A program made the translations under genes and the position numbers. A DNA stretch of 64,000 bases from Bradyrhizobium sp. sGM-13. Its GTDB lineage: Bacteria > Pseudomonadota > Alphaproteobacteria > Rhizobiales > Xanthobacteraceae. The notes under the pieces were generated by a model. The model did not search any database. It was not told the DNA's origin and was given only the letters and a program-made list of their open reading frames with translations. Of this stretch, positions 33,607 through 42,917 are shown in pieces; within the stretch, counting starts at the first letter, position 1; each line of letters starts with the position of its first letter. The stretch is taken from contig NZ_JAGWDK010000002.1 of assembly GCF_018398875.1 (NCBI RefSeq), positions 62,001-126,000 of the forward strand. The letters run 5' to 3'.

Positions 33607-34572
33607 TCATCCGGCCTTCTTGGTGCGGGCGGCGGTACGCACCGGCTTTTCCGCCTTCTTCGGCGCTTCCTTCGCCGTCTCCTTGGCGGCGCGCTTTCCG
33701 CTACCGCTGATCGGCAACAGCATCTCGCGTTGGCCGGCGGCGGCCTTCTTCGGCTTCTTGCCCTTGGCCTTGGCGGCGGCAGGGGCGGCCTCTTTCTCGC
33801 TGGCGACGCTGCGCTTCAGCGCGTCCATCAGGTTGATGACGTTGCCGCCGGTCTTCGGCGCCGCCTTGGCCTTCGTGCTCAGGCCGTTGCGCTTCTGGTT
33901 GATCAGATCGATCAGCGCCTGCTCGTAGCGGTCCTCGAACTGCTCGGGCTCGAATGAGGCGGATTTCTGCTCGACGATATGTCTTGCCAGATCAAGCATA
34001 TCCTTGGTGATCTTCACGTCCTGGATATCGTCGAAATATTCCTTCTCATTGCGCACTTCATAGGGATAGCGCAGCAGCGTTCCCATCAACCCATTCTCGA
34101 GCGGCTCCAGCGCGATAATGTGCTCGCGGTTGGTCAGTACCACGCGGCCGATCGCGACCTTGTCCATGCTGCGGATAGTTTCACGGATCACCGCAAACGC
34201 ATCGTGGCCGACCTTGCCGTCCGGCACGAGATAATAGGGGCGGATCAGATAGCGGCCGTCGATATCGGATTTCGGAACGAATTCGTCGATCTCGATGGTG
34301 CGGGTCGATTCCAGCGCGATGTCGTCTAGCTCATCCTTCGACACTTCGATGTAGGTGTCGGTATCGATCTTGTAGCCCTTCATGATGTCTTCGCTGGCGA
34401 CTTCCTCGCCGGTCTCGGCGTCGACCTTGGCGTATTTGATGCGATGGCCGGTCTTGCGGTTGATCTGGTTGAACGAGACCTTCTCGGTATCCGAGGTCGC
34501 CGGATAGAGGGCGACAGGACAGGTCACGAGCGACAGGCGCAGAAAACCCTTCCAATTGGCGCGGGGGGCCAT
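33607..34572 (-). CDS. ku: Ku protein, non-homologous end joining
   Basis: The 321-aa protein is a bacterial Ku homodimer subunit that binds DNA ends for non-homologous end joining. The N-terminal strand reads WKGFLRLSLVTCPVALYPAT, followed by the core NREHIIALEP and GLMGTLLRYPYEVRN. A lysine/alanine-rich C-terminal tail (about residues 260-321, KAKGKKPKKAAAGQ) is typical of extended rhizobial Ku copies. LigD, the usual partner, is not in the window. Rhizobia often carry several ku genes, so the numbered symbol is uncertain. Confidence 0.93.
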   Translation of the reverse strand: MAPRANWKGFLRLSLVTCPVALYPATSDTEKVSFNQINRKTGHRIKYAKVDAETGEEVASEDIMKGYKIDTDTYIEVSKDELDDIALESTRTIEIDEFVPKSDIDGRYLIRPYYLVPDGKVGHDAFAVIRETIRSMDKVAIGRVVLTNREHIIALEPLENGLMGTLLRYPYEVRNEKEYFDDIQDVKITKDMLDLARHIVEQKSASFEPEQFEDRYEQALIDLINQKRNGLSTKAKAAPKTGGNVINLMDALKRSVASEKEAAPAAAKAKGKKPKKAAAGQREMLLPISGSGKRAAKETAKEAPKKAEKPVRTAARTKKAG

Positions 34573-34833
34573 GGGCTACTCCAAAATACGCAACAGACGA
34601 CCGGGGAAGGATACCACCGGATGACCCCGTCTCAAACATGCCGGTCTACGGAATCTCGGAATGGCGTTAACCCTCGAGGGGGCCGTTCTGCGGCGGCGCC
34701 TGCGACCTTTTTGAACACGGCGGCCGCGCGACATGGCCCAATACCCGGAACATCACATTCGATCATGCGTTGCTTTCGCAGGCAATGTCGGAGCATTCGC
34801 TAACATTACAGGCACTTACTCGAAGAGGTCCCC

Positions 34834-34986
34834 ATGGCAACGAAACGACATGGCCAGATCGTCGAAACCCCGACCGAGGCGCGCCAAGCCGAGCCCGGTC
34901 CGTCCGTGCTTGCACTCCTGACGGTATCGACCGGGCTCGCGATTCTGATCCTTGGCATCGTCTGGTTCATATTCTTCCGCACGTAA
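34834..34986 (+). CDS. Small single-pass membrane protein (50 aa)
   Basis: ATG 34834 opens a 50-aa frame with a hydrophilic N-terminus (MATKRHGQIVETPTEARQ) and one strongly hydrophobic helix (VLALLTVSTGLAILILGIVW) ending FIFFRT. GAAGAGG lies 7 bases upstream, which supports translation. It is probably an inner-membrane small protein; function unknown. It lies between the Ku gene and two-component system 1, and no other gene is visible in 34573-35264. Confidence 0.6.
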   Translation: MATKRHGQIVETPTEARQAEPGPSVLALLTVSTGLAILILGIVWFIFFRT

Positions 34987-35254
34987 GGGACTGACCGAGG
35001 CTGCGCGACCGGGATGCTTATCCGCGCGGCTGGGAAGTGGGTCCGGCCTTTTCGGGAGCCGTTGCCATAAGCACCTGCCGGCCCCCTTGGGGCATCCGAT
35101 CGGGCATGTTAGGCGTTGGGCCTGCGGTTCGCGGGCGCGCCCGGGCCCGCGGAAAGCGTGATGACGAAAAAGTCGCACTGCCCGGTGTGCCTCGTTCATG
35201 GCCCGTTCACCCCGCTGAGCCTCATCATGAGAACTGATTGTAGGGCTCACTATT

Positions 35255-35259
35255 GGAGG
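35255..35259 (+). promoter_or_regulatory. Ribosome-binding site selecting a TTG start
   Basis: GGAGG at 35255-35259 lies 5 bases before TTG 35265, which opens the response-regulator fold directly (RLLVVEDD). An in-frame TTG at 35253 overlaps the GGAGG itself and so cannot be the start. Confidence 0.7.
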
Positions 35260-35264
35260 CCAGC

Positions 35265-35936
35265 TTGCGCCTGCTTGTTGTTGAGGACGATCCGGATCTC
35301 AACCGTCAGCTTACGACGGCTTTGACGGATGCCGGTTATGTTGTTGATCGCGCGTTCGACGGCGAGGAGGGGCACTATCTGGGCGACAGCGAGCCTTATG
35401 ACGCCGTCGTGCTCGACATCGGGCTGCCGAAGATGGACGGCATCTCGGTCCTGGAGGCGTGGCGCCGCAACGGCCGGGCCATGCCGGTCCTGATCCTCAC
35501 CGCGCGCGACCGCTGGAGCGACAAGGTGCAGGGGTTTGATGCCGGTGCCGACGACTACGTCGCAAAGCCGTTTCACCTCGAAGAAGTGCTGGCGCGCATT
35601 CGCGCGCTGCTGCGCCGCTCCACCGGCCATGCCCAGTCGGAACTGACCTGCGGCCCGGTCTCGCTGGATACCCGCACCGGGCGGGTCAGCGTCTCAGGCA
35701 ATCCGGTCAAGATGACCTCGCACGAATACCGGCTGCTGGCCTATCTGATGCATCACACCGGGCGCGTGGTGTCGCGCACTGAACTGGTCGAGCATCTCTA
35801 CGACCAGGACTTCGACCGCGACTCCAATACTATCGAGGTGTTCGTCGGTCGTATCCGCAAGAAGCTCGACGTCGACATCATCCAGACCGTGCGTGGGCTC
35901 GGCTATCTCTTGACGCCGCCGTCACCGGGCGCCTGA
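35265..35936 (+). CDS. OmpR/PhoP-family response regulator, system 1
   Basis: The 223-aa protein has a receiver domain (acidic pair in VVEDDPD, phosphoacceptor Asp near residue 51 in VVLDIGLP, and KP in YVAKPFHL). The C-terminal winged helix follows (MTSHEYRLLAYLMHHTGRVVSRTELVEHLY, then SNTIEVFVGRIRKKL). It is closest in organisation to PhoP-type regulators. The gene overlaps the kinase gene at TGATG, so the pair is translationally coupled. Confidence 0.9.
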   Translation: MRLLVVEDDPDLNRQLTTALTDAGYVVDRAFDGEEGHYLGDSEPYDAVVLDIGLPKMDGISVLEAWRRNGRAMPVLILTARDRWSDKVQGFDAGADDYVAKPFHLEEVLARIRALLRRSTGHAQSELTCGPVSLDTRTGRVSVSGNPVKMTSHEYRLLAYLMHHTGRVVSRTELVEHLYDQDFDRDSNTIEVFVGRIRKKLDVDIIQTVRGLGYLLTPPSPGA

Positions 35937-37408
35937 TGAGCCTTGCTCTTTTATTCGAGCATGATCTTATCCGAAGGCCCGTCTCCATTCGCAGGATTGG
36001 AGCCTGGGGATACGCTTTTCGGGATCTTGTTCTGATGCGCGGAAGTTCGCTCGCCACGCGGTTGTTCCTGTCGGCGACCGCGTGGGTGGTCGTGATCCTG
36101 ATTATCACCGGCGTGATCCTGTCATCGGTCTACCGGAACGCGACCGAGCGCGCCTTCGACCGCCGCCTCAACCTCTACCTCCGCACCCTGATTGCCGAAG
36201 TCGCAACGCCGGACGAGCCGCCTGACCAACAGTTCCAGTCGCTCGGCGAACCGCTGTTCGAACTGCCCTTGTCCGGTTGGTATTGGCAGATCGTCCGGAC
36301 CGACGAAAAGGCCGAAACAAAGGCCTCGCGTTCGCTATGGGACAAGAAGTTGCCGAAGCTCGAGGATATCGGCGCGGAGTTGACCCCGGCCGGGATCCGT
36401 CTCGGTTACGTCGACGGTCCGGAGGGCCAGGATCTGAGGGTGGTCGAACGGCCGGTCGACCTCGGCGCCGACGGCAAGTTTCTGGTCAGCGTGGCTGGCG
36501 ACGCATCCGAGATTTTCGACGAAATCCGCGCCTTCGATTATTACCTCGGCGGCACCTTTGCAGCGCTCGGCATCGTGCTGCTCCTGACCACGATCTTCCA
36601 GGTCCGCTTCGGGTTGGCGCCGCTCAAGCGCATTTCGGAATCGATCGCCGACATCCGCTCCGGACGCGCCGAGCGGCTTGAGGGCCAATTTCCGGTCGAG
36701 ATCGCGCCGCTGGCGCGCGAGACCAACGCCCTGATCGACGCCAACCGCGAGATCGTCGAGCGCGCGCGCACCCATGTCGGCAACCTCGCCCATGCCATCA
36801 AGACGCCGCTGTCCGTGATCGTCAACGAGGCCACCGCCCACACGGTGGACCCCTTTGCGAACAAGGTTTTGGAGCAGGCTTTTGTGATGCGGGATCAGGT
36901 CGCGCATCACCTTGAGCGCGCACGTATCGCCGCGCGCGTCACCATCGTCGGCACGGTCACCGAGGTCGCGCCCGCCATCGAGGCGCTGCGGCGGACCATG
37001 GAAAAGATCCACCGGGATCGTGGCGTCAAGATCGCGGTCAAGGCAGACCCGCAGGCAAAGTTCCGCGGCGAGCGCCAGGACCTTGAGGAGATGGCCGGCA
37101 ATCTGGTCGACAATGCCTGCAAATGGGCGGCCTCGCAGGTATTCATCGAGGTGCGGGCGGAACCGCCGGCCGAGCCCGGCACCGGGCCACGGCTGCGGCT
37201 CATTGTCGATGACGATGGCCGCGGATTATCCGCTGCCGAGCGCGCGCAGGTATCCCGGCGCGGCCAGCGCCTGGACGAATCCAAGCCGGGCTCCGGGCTT
37301 GGGCTTTCGATCGTGGTCGATCTCGCCGGCCTCTATGGCGGTAGCCTTGTCCTGGGCGATGCCCCGATCGGCGGGCTGCGGGCAGAGCTGGTGTTGCCGG
37401 GGATATGA
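35936..37408 (+). CDS. PhoQ-like sensor histidine kinase, system 1
   Basis: The 490-aa frame (or 457 aa from ATG 36035) has two membrane helices, LSATAWVVVILIITGVIL and YLGGTFAALGIVLLLTTIF, around a periplasmic sensor. A HAMP region follows, then the phosphoacceptor in LAHAIKTPLSVIVNEA, which resembles the PhoQ H-box (HxxKTPL). The ATPase domain shows NLVDNACKWA, VDDDGRG and GSGLGLSIVVDLAG. The TGATG overlap favours the first ATG, but the fold starts at the second. The signal is unknown; PhoQ-like kinases sense cations or peptides. Confidence 0.87.
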   Translation: MSLALLFEHDLIRRPVSIRRIGAWGYAFRDLVLMRGSSLATRLFLSATAWVVVILIITGVILSSVYRNATERAFDRRLNLYLRTLIAEVATPDEPPDQQFQSLGEPLFELPLSGWYWQIVRTDEKAETKASRSLWDKKLPKLEDIGAELTPAGIRLGYVDGPEGQDLRVVERPVDLGADGKFLVSVAGDASEIFDEIRAFDYYLGGTFAALGIVLLLTTIFQVRFGLAPLKRISESIADIRSGRAERLEGQFPVEIAPLARETNALIDANREIVERARTHVGNLAHAIKTPLSVIVNEATAHTVDPFANKVLEQAFVMRDQVAHHLERARIAARVTIVGTVTEVAPAIEALRRTMEKIHRDRGVKIAVKADPQAKFRGERQDLEEMAGNLVDNACKWAASQVFIEVRAEPPAEPGTGPRLRLIVDDDGRGLSAAERAQVSRRGQRLDESKPGSGLGLSIVVDLAGLYGGSLVLGDAPIGGLRAELVLPGI

Positions 37409-37572
37409 ACGTCTTATCGGGCTGCATTACCTGGGATTGAAGGGCCGCTGTCCGGCGCTGCCCGGCCGCCGATTTCGTTATTCCTAAAGGGCTTCTTAAC
37501 GCGCGCACTTCTAAAATCGGCGGTGGACGCGCTTTGCCGTCCGCGTGACACAAACATATCCACACCAGGCGA

Positions 37573-38979
37573 ATGAGTCAGACATCGACAGAGCGGCTGA
37601 GGGACTATCTCGCCCAGCTCCCGCCTCAATCGCAGGCGCTGCTGATGCGGGAGTTCGAGCGCGCCGTCGAGCGTGGGGAAGACCTCGCAGTCGCCAATTT
37701 CGTGCTCGAGCAGTTGCGCAAGGTCGTCCGCGGGGCCGAGGAAGACGACGAGGCCCGTCCGCGCACTGACGATCCGGCGCGGCTGTTGTACGGCCCGCTC
37801 GAGCCATTTCTCGTCGAGGGTAATTTTCCGGTGCGCGCCGGGCAGATCCGGCGCGCGTCGCTGCTGCCGGTCTGGCAATGGCTGGGCCGCGACGGCGCGC
37901 CCGAGGCCGTGCGCGCATTCGAAACGACAATCAGCGACATAAGGCTGAGCGGCTCCACCGCGGGTCTCGAAGCCGCGACCCGTAAATTCCAGCTCGCCGC
38001 AGCCGAGGCGATCGTCAAGATCGCCACTCCGGTGCAGGGAGACGACAGGCATCGCGCGCTCTCGCGGATCGGTCCGCCGAACGTTGTCGAGGATTTGCTG
38101 TCGATCGGCGCAGTACTGCGGGCCCGTGAGGCGATGGAGACGCTCGGCAGCCGGCTTCCCGGCCAGGTTCGGGCGCTGACGCCCTCCCAGCTCGAGACGG
38201 TGACTTCGGCGCTCAACGTGCCGTCGTTGCAGACGCCGCAATTGCTGCCGTTCGCGCTGTCGCTGATCATGCAGCGGCTGGCGGCGCCGTGGCAGATCAT
38301 CCGTCTCGCGGTCAAGATGGCGGCCTCGGATGACGAGATTCGCGTGGCGGCCACGCCCTACGGCATCGCCGTCACGATCGCGCTGCACGATCTCTCGTTT
38401 CTCACGGCCTGCCTGCGCACGGACATCAGGCGCGGCCATTTCGATAATGTCGGCGACCAACTGAAAATCCTGCACGATGGTGTGCGGGGCTTGCGCACCG
38501 AACTCGATCTGCGCAACGATTCCGCGTGGGGCCGCCAGCTCACGTCGATCCGGGCAGATATTTCCAATTCGCTGCAGTCGGAGATCGAGAGCGTGCCCGG
38601 CCGGGTCCGCCGCATCCTGCGCCAGCGCGCCGACAAGGATATCGCTTCGGCGCCGAAGATCGACGCCGCGGAGGTCGAAGAGATCGCCGCCCTGATCGAC
38701 TTCGTGGCGGTGTGCCGCACCTATGCCAGCGAACTCGCCATCAACGAAGTCACCCTGCGGACCTATTCCGACCTGCAGCACTACGTCGAGCATTCCACCG
38801 AGAGCCTGGTGCAGGCGCTGCGCGGCGCCGACACCAGGGCGCGCGCCTACCGGCAGATGCAGGCCAAGGCGGCGATCCGCTTCTGCGAAATCCTGTTCGG
38901 CCATGACTACGCGTCGCTGATGAGCCGGGCGGCTGAAAATGCCGTGACCGGCGAACGTAAAACGAGCAAAGCCGGCTAG
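37573..38979 (+). CDS. Hypothetical conserved helical protein (468 aa)
   Basis: I do not recognise a domain. The protein is soluble and mostly helical, with a conserved-looking N-terminus (TERLRDYLAQLPPQSQALLMREFERAVERGED) and segments such as LLYGPLEPFLVEG, IRRASLLPVWQWLGRDGAPEAVRAFE and HDGVRGLRTELDLRN. No signal peptide or membrane helix is visible. It begins 164 bases after system 1 and ends about 20 bases before the MntR-like gene on the opposite strand. Codon use is like that of its neighbours. Confidence 0.75.
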   Translation: MSQTSTERLRDYLAQLPPQSQALLMREFERAVERGEDLAVANFVLEQLRKVVRGAEEDDEARPRTDDPARLLYGPLEPFLVEGNFPVRAGQIRRASLLPVWQWLGRDGAPEAVRAFETTISDIRLSGSTAGLEAATRKFQLAAAEAIVKIATPVQGDDRHRALSRIGPPNVVEDLLSIGAVLRAREAMETLGSRLPGQVRALTPSQLETVTSALNVPSLQTPQLLPFALSLIMQRLAAPWQIIRLAVKMAASDDEIRVAATPYGIAVTIALHDLSFLTACLRTDIRRGHFDNVGDQLKILHDGVRGLRTELDLRNDSAWGRQLTSIRADISNSLQSEIESVPGRVRRILRQRADKDIASAPKIDAAEVEEIAALIDFVAVCRTYASELAINEVTLRTYSDLQHYVEHSTESLVQALRGADTRARAYRQMQAKAAIRFCEILFGHDYASLMSRAAENAVTGERKTSKAG

Positions 38980-38999
38980 CGCCCTCTCGATCTATCGCG

Positions 39000-39440
39000 T
39001 CATGCCTTGCGGCGATCCTTGGCCTCGCGAAGAAATTCGGCGAAGGCCTTCAGCGTCACATCGGAAACATGATGTTCGATGCCCTCGGCATCAGCCTCCG
39101 CGGCTTCCTGCGGAACGCCGAGCGCCAGCAAGACGTCGACCACCAGACGGTGACGGGCGCGGACGCGCTTGGCGAGGGTCTCACCCTTTTCGGTCAGGAA
39201 CACCCCGCGATAGGGGCGGGCCGTAACCAGGTCTTCGCGCTTCAACCGCGCAATGGTGTCGATCGCCGTCGGGTGCGATACGCCCAGCCTGCGCGCGATG
39301 TCGGTCGGGCGCGCCTCGCCGGTCGTGCCGAGCAGATCCGAGATCAATTCGACATAGTCTTCCAGAACCGCGGTCGATCGCGCCGATCGTGCCTTTCCGA
39401 ATCGGCGCGCCTGCGTTTGTTCCGCAGGCAGCGGCGTCAT
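39000..39440 (-). CDS. mntR: DtxR/MntR-family metal-dependent repressor
   Basis: The 146-aa protein from ATG 39440 has the DtxR-type winged HTH (RPTDIARRLGVSHPTAIDTIARLKREDLV, near residues 45-75), followed by the wing YRGVFLTEKGETLAKRVRARH. The metal-binding and dimerisation helix EADAEGIEHHVSDVTLKAFAEFL matches MntR/DtxR. These repressors bind DNA with Mn(II) or Fe(II). An in-frame start at 39644 would add 68 residues inside the divergent promoter. It is divergent from the TonB-dependent receptor, which makes it the prime candidate regulator of that gene. Whether it senses Mn, Fe or another metal is undetermined. Confidence 0.85.
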   Translation of the reverse strand: MTPLPAEQTQARRFGKARSARSTAVLEDYVELISDLLGTTGEARPTDIARRLGVSHPTAIDTIARLKREDLVTARPYRGVFLTEKGETLAKRVRARHRLVVDVLLALGVPQEAAEADAEGIEHHVSDVTLKAFAEFLREAKDRRKA

Positions 39441-39606
39441 CGGTTTGGCCCGATTTGTCGAGGGCTTACGCACCACTGCACCTTCCAGGCGAATCCATCC
39501 AGACGAGGCGCGACCATGGCGTGCTGCCGACCACATTGCAAGTTGGCGGCTTGTCGCCGATCTGCAACAGGCCGGAGCCTGGAATTTGCGACTCGTTCGC
39601 AGCATC

Positions 39607-39634
39607 TTGACAGTTAACGGTCCAGCATTAACAT
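39607..39634 (+). promoter_or_regulatory. Candidate promoter of the TonB-dependent receptor gene
   Basis: TTGACA (39607-39612) and TAACAT (39629-39634) are spaced by 16 bases, in a sensible position about 65 bases before ATG 39698. The shared 24-nt operator element begins at the end of the -10, so a bound repressor would block RNA polymerase or initiation. Confidence 0.5.
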
Positions 39635-39657
39635 GTAGCCTCACCTACGTTTTGATG
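39634..39657 (+). promoter_or_regulatory. Shared 24-nt operator-like element, receptor copy
   Basis: The core GTAGCCTCACCTAC (39635-39648) is near-palindromic (GTAG-N6-CTAC) and continues as GTTTTGATG. The same 24-nt sequence, with four substitutions, occurs at 45023-45046 upstream of exbB in the same orientation. A DtxR-type repressor gene is adjacent. Its identity as an MntR site is inference. Confidence 0.65.
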
Positions 39658-39697
39658 TCACAGCTTAGTGCTGTTGCTGAAGCGCGATCGGTTGGGG

Positions 39698-42600
39698 ATG
39701 AATATGCGCGCGACGCGAATGGCCCTTGCGGGCACATCGGCACTGGCCGTGGTTTGGTTGAGCCACGCCGCGGCGCTCGCGCAAACCGCGGCGCCCGCGC
39801 CACCGACGCCCCACGCCGCGCCATCTGCCGAACCAGCCGCTCCGGCGCCGCCGGCAGCGGGGCAAGCCCCGGCAGAGCCGGCTCCGTCGCAGACAGCGCC
39901 GGCCCCGGCGGCCGGACCGCAAGCCACGCCGAGCGCGCCGGCGGAAATCGACATGCCGCAAGTGACCGTCGAGGGGCGTCAGCCTAAACCCGCGCGGCGG
40001 GCCGCGCGCAGCGAGCCTGGTCGGCGCTCGACGACCGTGGCGGCGCCGCTGCCGGGCCCAACGCCCGCGCCCGCGCCGACGTCACCCTTCAATCCGCCAT
40101 TCGCGCCGCTGTCGACGATCGGGAGCAACCAGATCCAGACCGGCAGCAGCAACGGTGGGTTCGGCAGCCTGTTCACCAATATGCCCGGCGCGACGTCGGC
40201 AGGGCTTGCCACGGAATCGTCGCGCCCGATCTTGCGTGGCCTGTCGGACGCAAAGGTCCGTATTCAGGAGAACGGCGTCGGTGCGGTCGACGTGTCTGAC
40301 ATCGCGCAGGACCACGCGGTGCCGATCGACCCTCTCGCCATCCAGAAGGTCGATGTCATTCGCGGACCGGGTGCGCTCCGCTACGGCTCACAAGCCGTCG
40401 GCGGCGTCGTCGACGTCAACAACAACCGGATTCCGACCGTTGCGCCGCTCGGGGGAGTGGCTGCGGAACTGAAGTCGGGTGTGACGAGCGTCAACAATGG
40501 CTGGGAGAGCGGCCTGTTGCTGGATGCCGGCGGCCGCAACGCCGCCGTTCATGCCGACATCTACGGGCGCTCCTCCGGCGATTACAGCGTCCCGGGTTAC
40601 CCGTATCTGGTCCCGCCAATCCCTGCGCCTGCCTTCAACGGCAAGCAGCCGAATTCCGCTTCGCAAAGCGCAGGCGCAGCGGTCGGTGGCTCCTGGCTTT
40701 TCGACGGCGGTTATGCCGGCATCGCCGTCTCCCGTTTCACCAGCGACTACCATGTCCCCGGCATTGCGACCGCGGAAGCCCGCCAGCACAACGATCTCGA
40801 GCAAACCAAGATCAGCTCCAAGGGCGAATATCGTCCGGACGCAAGCGCGCTTGCCGCGATCAGGTACTGGACCGGATATTCGGAGTACCGGCACGACGAG
40901 ACGGTGCTCGCCACCACCGGCTTCCAGGAGATTACCGCCACCTTCAAGAACCGGCAGACCGAAGGCAAGCTCGAGTTCGAACTTGCGCCGTTTTCCACGC
41001 CGATCGGTCCTCTGACCAGCATTATCGGCGCGCAAGGCGCTTACCAGCAACTGGATACGGCAGGTCAGGCGATCCTGCTTCCGGCCCAGACCAGAACGGC
41101 GGCGGCGTATTTCCTCAATGAAGTCAGGCACACGGACACACTGCGCACGCAACTGGCGGGCCGCATCGAGGGAGTTAATGTCGCGGGAACGGCATTCACT
41201 TTCCCGCCGAATTTTCTCCCACCACCGGATGAGCCGGGCAGGGCCGCCGCCAAGCTCGACTTCATGCCGAAGAGCATCAGCTTCGGTATCATCAAGGATC
41301 TTCCATCCTCGCTGGAAGCCAGCCTGACGCTGCAACGGATCGAACGTGCGCCGCGCGCTCTCGAACTGTTCGCCCAGGGTCCCGACGGTTCGGAGAAGAC
41401 GTTCAAGATCGGCAACCCCAACCTCGGTATCGAAACCGCGCATACCGCGGAAATCGGCTTGAAGCGCACGGATGGCGATTTCAGGTTCGCCGCGAATGCC
41501 TACTACACGTCGTACGACAAGTTCATTTTCTCGCGCGCCACCGGTATCTTTTGTCAGGAAACGTTTGCTTCATGCGGCGCCGGCACCGATTACATCCAGG
41601 TCAACTACGATCAGCGTGACGCGACTTTCCGCGGCGGCGAACTGGCGTGGCAGTGGGACGCCGCGCAACTTGGCAATGGCACCCTTGGCCTCGATGGCCA
41701 ATATGATGTGGTGCGGGCGACCTTCACCGACGGCAGCAACGTGCCGCGCATTCCTCCGATGCGCCTTGGCGGCGGCGTCTACTGGCGCAACGACAATTGG
41801 TTCGCGCGCGTCGGCGTGTTGCACGCGTTTGCGCAGAACGACATTCCGCAATTCGACACGCCGACCGCCGGATATGATTTGGTGAAGGTACAACTTGAGC
41901 ATCGGAAATTCTGGAAGGATTCGCCGTGGGGCGCGGTTGAGGTCGCGACCGGGGTAGTTTGCGACAATCTGCTCAACGCCAACATTCGCAACTCCGTTCA
42001 ATTCCACAAGGACGAGATCCTGCAGCCGGGTCGTGGCTTCAAGCTTTTTCTCAACGTCAAATACGGTGTCGACCGGCCAAGCGGCCCGCCCGGCACCTGG
42101 ATCGGCACGGCGAGACGGCCGGCCGGCAACGGCTACTACAAGAGCCCCGCGCTCGAAGCGGCGGCCTGGAACTGGGCGGGCATCTATGCCGGCGGCAATG
42201 TCGGATATTTGAGGGGTGAGAGCGTTACCAACGCTGCGTTCAACGACGTTGCAAGCGGTGCCTCGCTTGCCGGAGCCCGCCTGTCGTCCACGCACGACAC
42301 CGCCAGTATTGGTGGACAGGCCGGCTATAACTGGATGTCGGGCCGGATGTTGGCAGGCATTGAAGGCGATTTTGAATATCGCAACCAGAGCGGAAGCAGC
42401 GTCACCGTTTGCTCCGGCAACATCTGCAACCCGGCGCTCGCTCCGCTTGACGCCGCCGTGACGGCGAGCCTCGACTATCGCTTGGGGTGGGCAGCCTCGG
42501 TTCGCGGGCGCGTCGGAACGCTTGTGACGCCGGACCTGCTTGCCTACGCCACCGTGGGCGTTCCGTTCGGCAAGATAACGACGTCAACGGCGGTTGCAGG

Positions 42601-42871
42601 TTTCGACAATGCGGGTGTCGCAACCACGGCATCTCTGGATCGGCACTTGTATCGGTTCGGCTGGGCTGTCGGCGCCGGTTTCGAGAAGCAGCTTACAGGC
42701 AACTGGACCGCAAAGCTCGAATATCTCCATATGGATTTCGGCTCGGTGCGTTCGACGCCGCCTGTGGCGCTCAACACGGCGGTTGCGTTTGACGCCAACA
42801 CGCGGGTGACCAGTGATGGTGTGAGGATCGGGGCGAACTACAAGTTCGGCGGCGCGATCGTCGCGGATTAG
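39698..42871 (+). CDS. ZnuD-like TonB-dependent receptor fused to an Omp25-type barrel
   Basis: The product of about 1057 aa has a signal peptide (ALAGTSALAVVWLSHAAALA), a Pro/Ala-rich linker to about residue 85, and a TonB-box-like MPQVTVEG. The plug shows RPILRGLSDAKVRIQENGVG, DHAVPIDPLAIQKVDVIRGP and GGVVDVNNNRIP, matching the ZnuD zinc/haem receptor family. The TonB-dependent barrel ends near residue 790 (GRGFKLFLNVKYG). After a 30-residue linker, WNWAGIYAGGNVGY opens a second, complete 8-stranded Omp25/porin-family barrel ending VRIGANYKF plus 7 residues. There is no internal stop. The ATG 39698 is preferred over GTG 39668. Two loop cysteines (FCQETFASC) may bond. Confidence 0.85.
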   Translation: MNMRATRMALAGTSALAVVWLSHAAALAQTAAPAPPTPHAAPSAEPAAPAPPAAGQAPAEPAPSQTAPAPAAGPQATPSAPAEIDMPQVTVEGRQPKPARRAARSEPGRRSTTVAAPLPGPTPAPAPTSPFNPPFAPLSTIGSNQIQTGSSNGGFGSLFTNMPGATSAGLATESSRPILRGLSDAKVRIQENGVGAVDVSDIAQDHAVPIDPLAIQKVDVIRGPGALRYGSQAVGGVVDVNNNRIPTVAPLGGVAAELKSGVTSVNNGWESGLLLDAGGRNAAVHADIYGRSSGDYSVPGYPYLVPPIPAPAFNGKQPNSASQSAGAAVGGSWLFDGGYAGIAVSRFTSDYHVPGIATAEARQHNDLEQTKISSKGEYRPDASALAAIRYWTGYSEYRHDETVLATTGFQEITATFKNRQTEGKLEFELAPFSTPIGPLTSIIGAQGAYQQLDTAGQAILLPAQTRTAAAYFLNEVRHTDTLRTQLAGRIEGVNVAGTAFTFPPNFLPPPDEPGRAAAKLDFMPKSISFGIIKDLPSSLEASLTLQRIERAPRALELFAQGPDGSEKTFKIGNPNLGIETAHTAEIGLKRTDGDFRFAANAYYTSYDKFIFSRATGIFCQETFASCGAGTDYIQVNYDQRDATFRGGELAWQWDAAQLGNGTLGLDGQYDVVRATFTDGSNVPRIPPMRLGGGVYWRNDNWFARVGVLHAFAQNDIPQFDTPTAGYDLVKVQLEHRKFWKDSPWGAVEVATGVVCDNLLNANIRNSVQFHKDEILQPGRGFKLFLNVKYGVDRPSGPPGTWIGTARRPAGNGYYKSPALEAAAWNWAGIYAGGNVGYLRGESVTNAAFNDVASGASLAGARLSSTHDTASIGGQAGYNWMSGRMLAGIEGDFEYRNQSGSSVTVCSGNICNPALAPLDAAVTASLDYRLGWAASVRGRVGTLVTPDLLAYATVGVPFGKITTSTAVAGFDNAGVATTASLDRHLYRFGWAVGAGFEKQLTGNWTAKLEYLHMDFGSVRSTPPVALNTAVAFDANTRVTSDGVRIGANYKFGGAIVAD

Positions 42872-42917
42872 CCGCTGAAGCCCGCGATCAGACGACCAGG
42901 TGCTGCGGTCGCCGCCT

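Noticed and set aside
34816..35250. A 144-codon minus-strand frame
   Set aside because: It lies opposite the 50-aa membrane-protein gene and is Arg-rich without structure; the plus-strand gene has a ribosome site.
39440..39644. A longer MntR reading frame starting at 39644
   Set aside because: The extra 68 residues have no DtxR resemblance and occupy the divergent promoter region.
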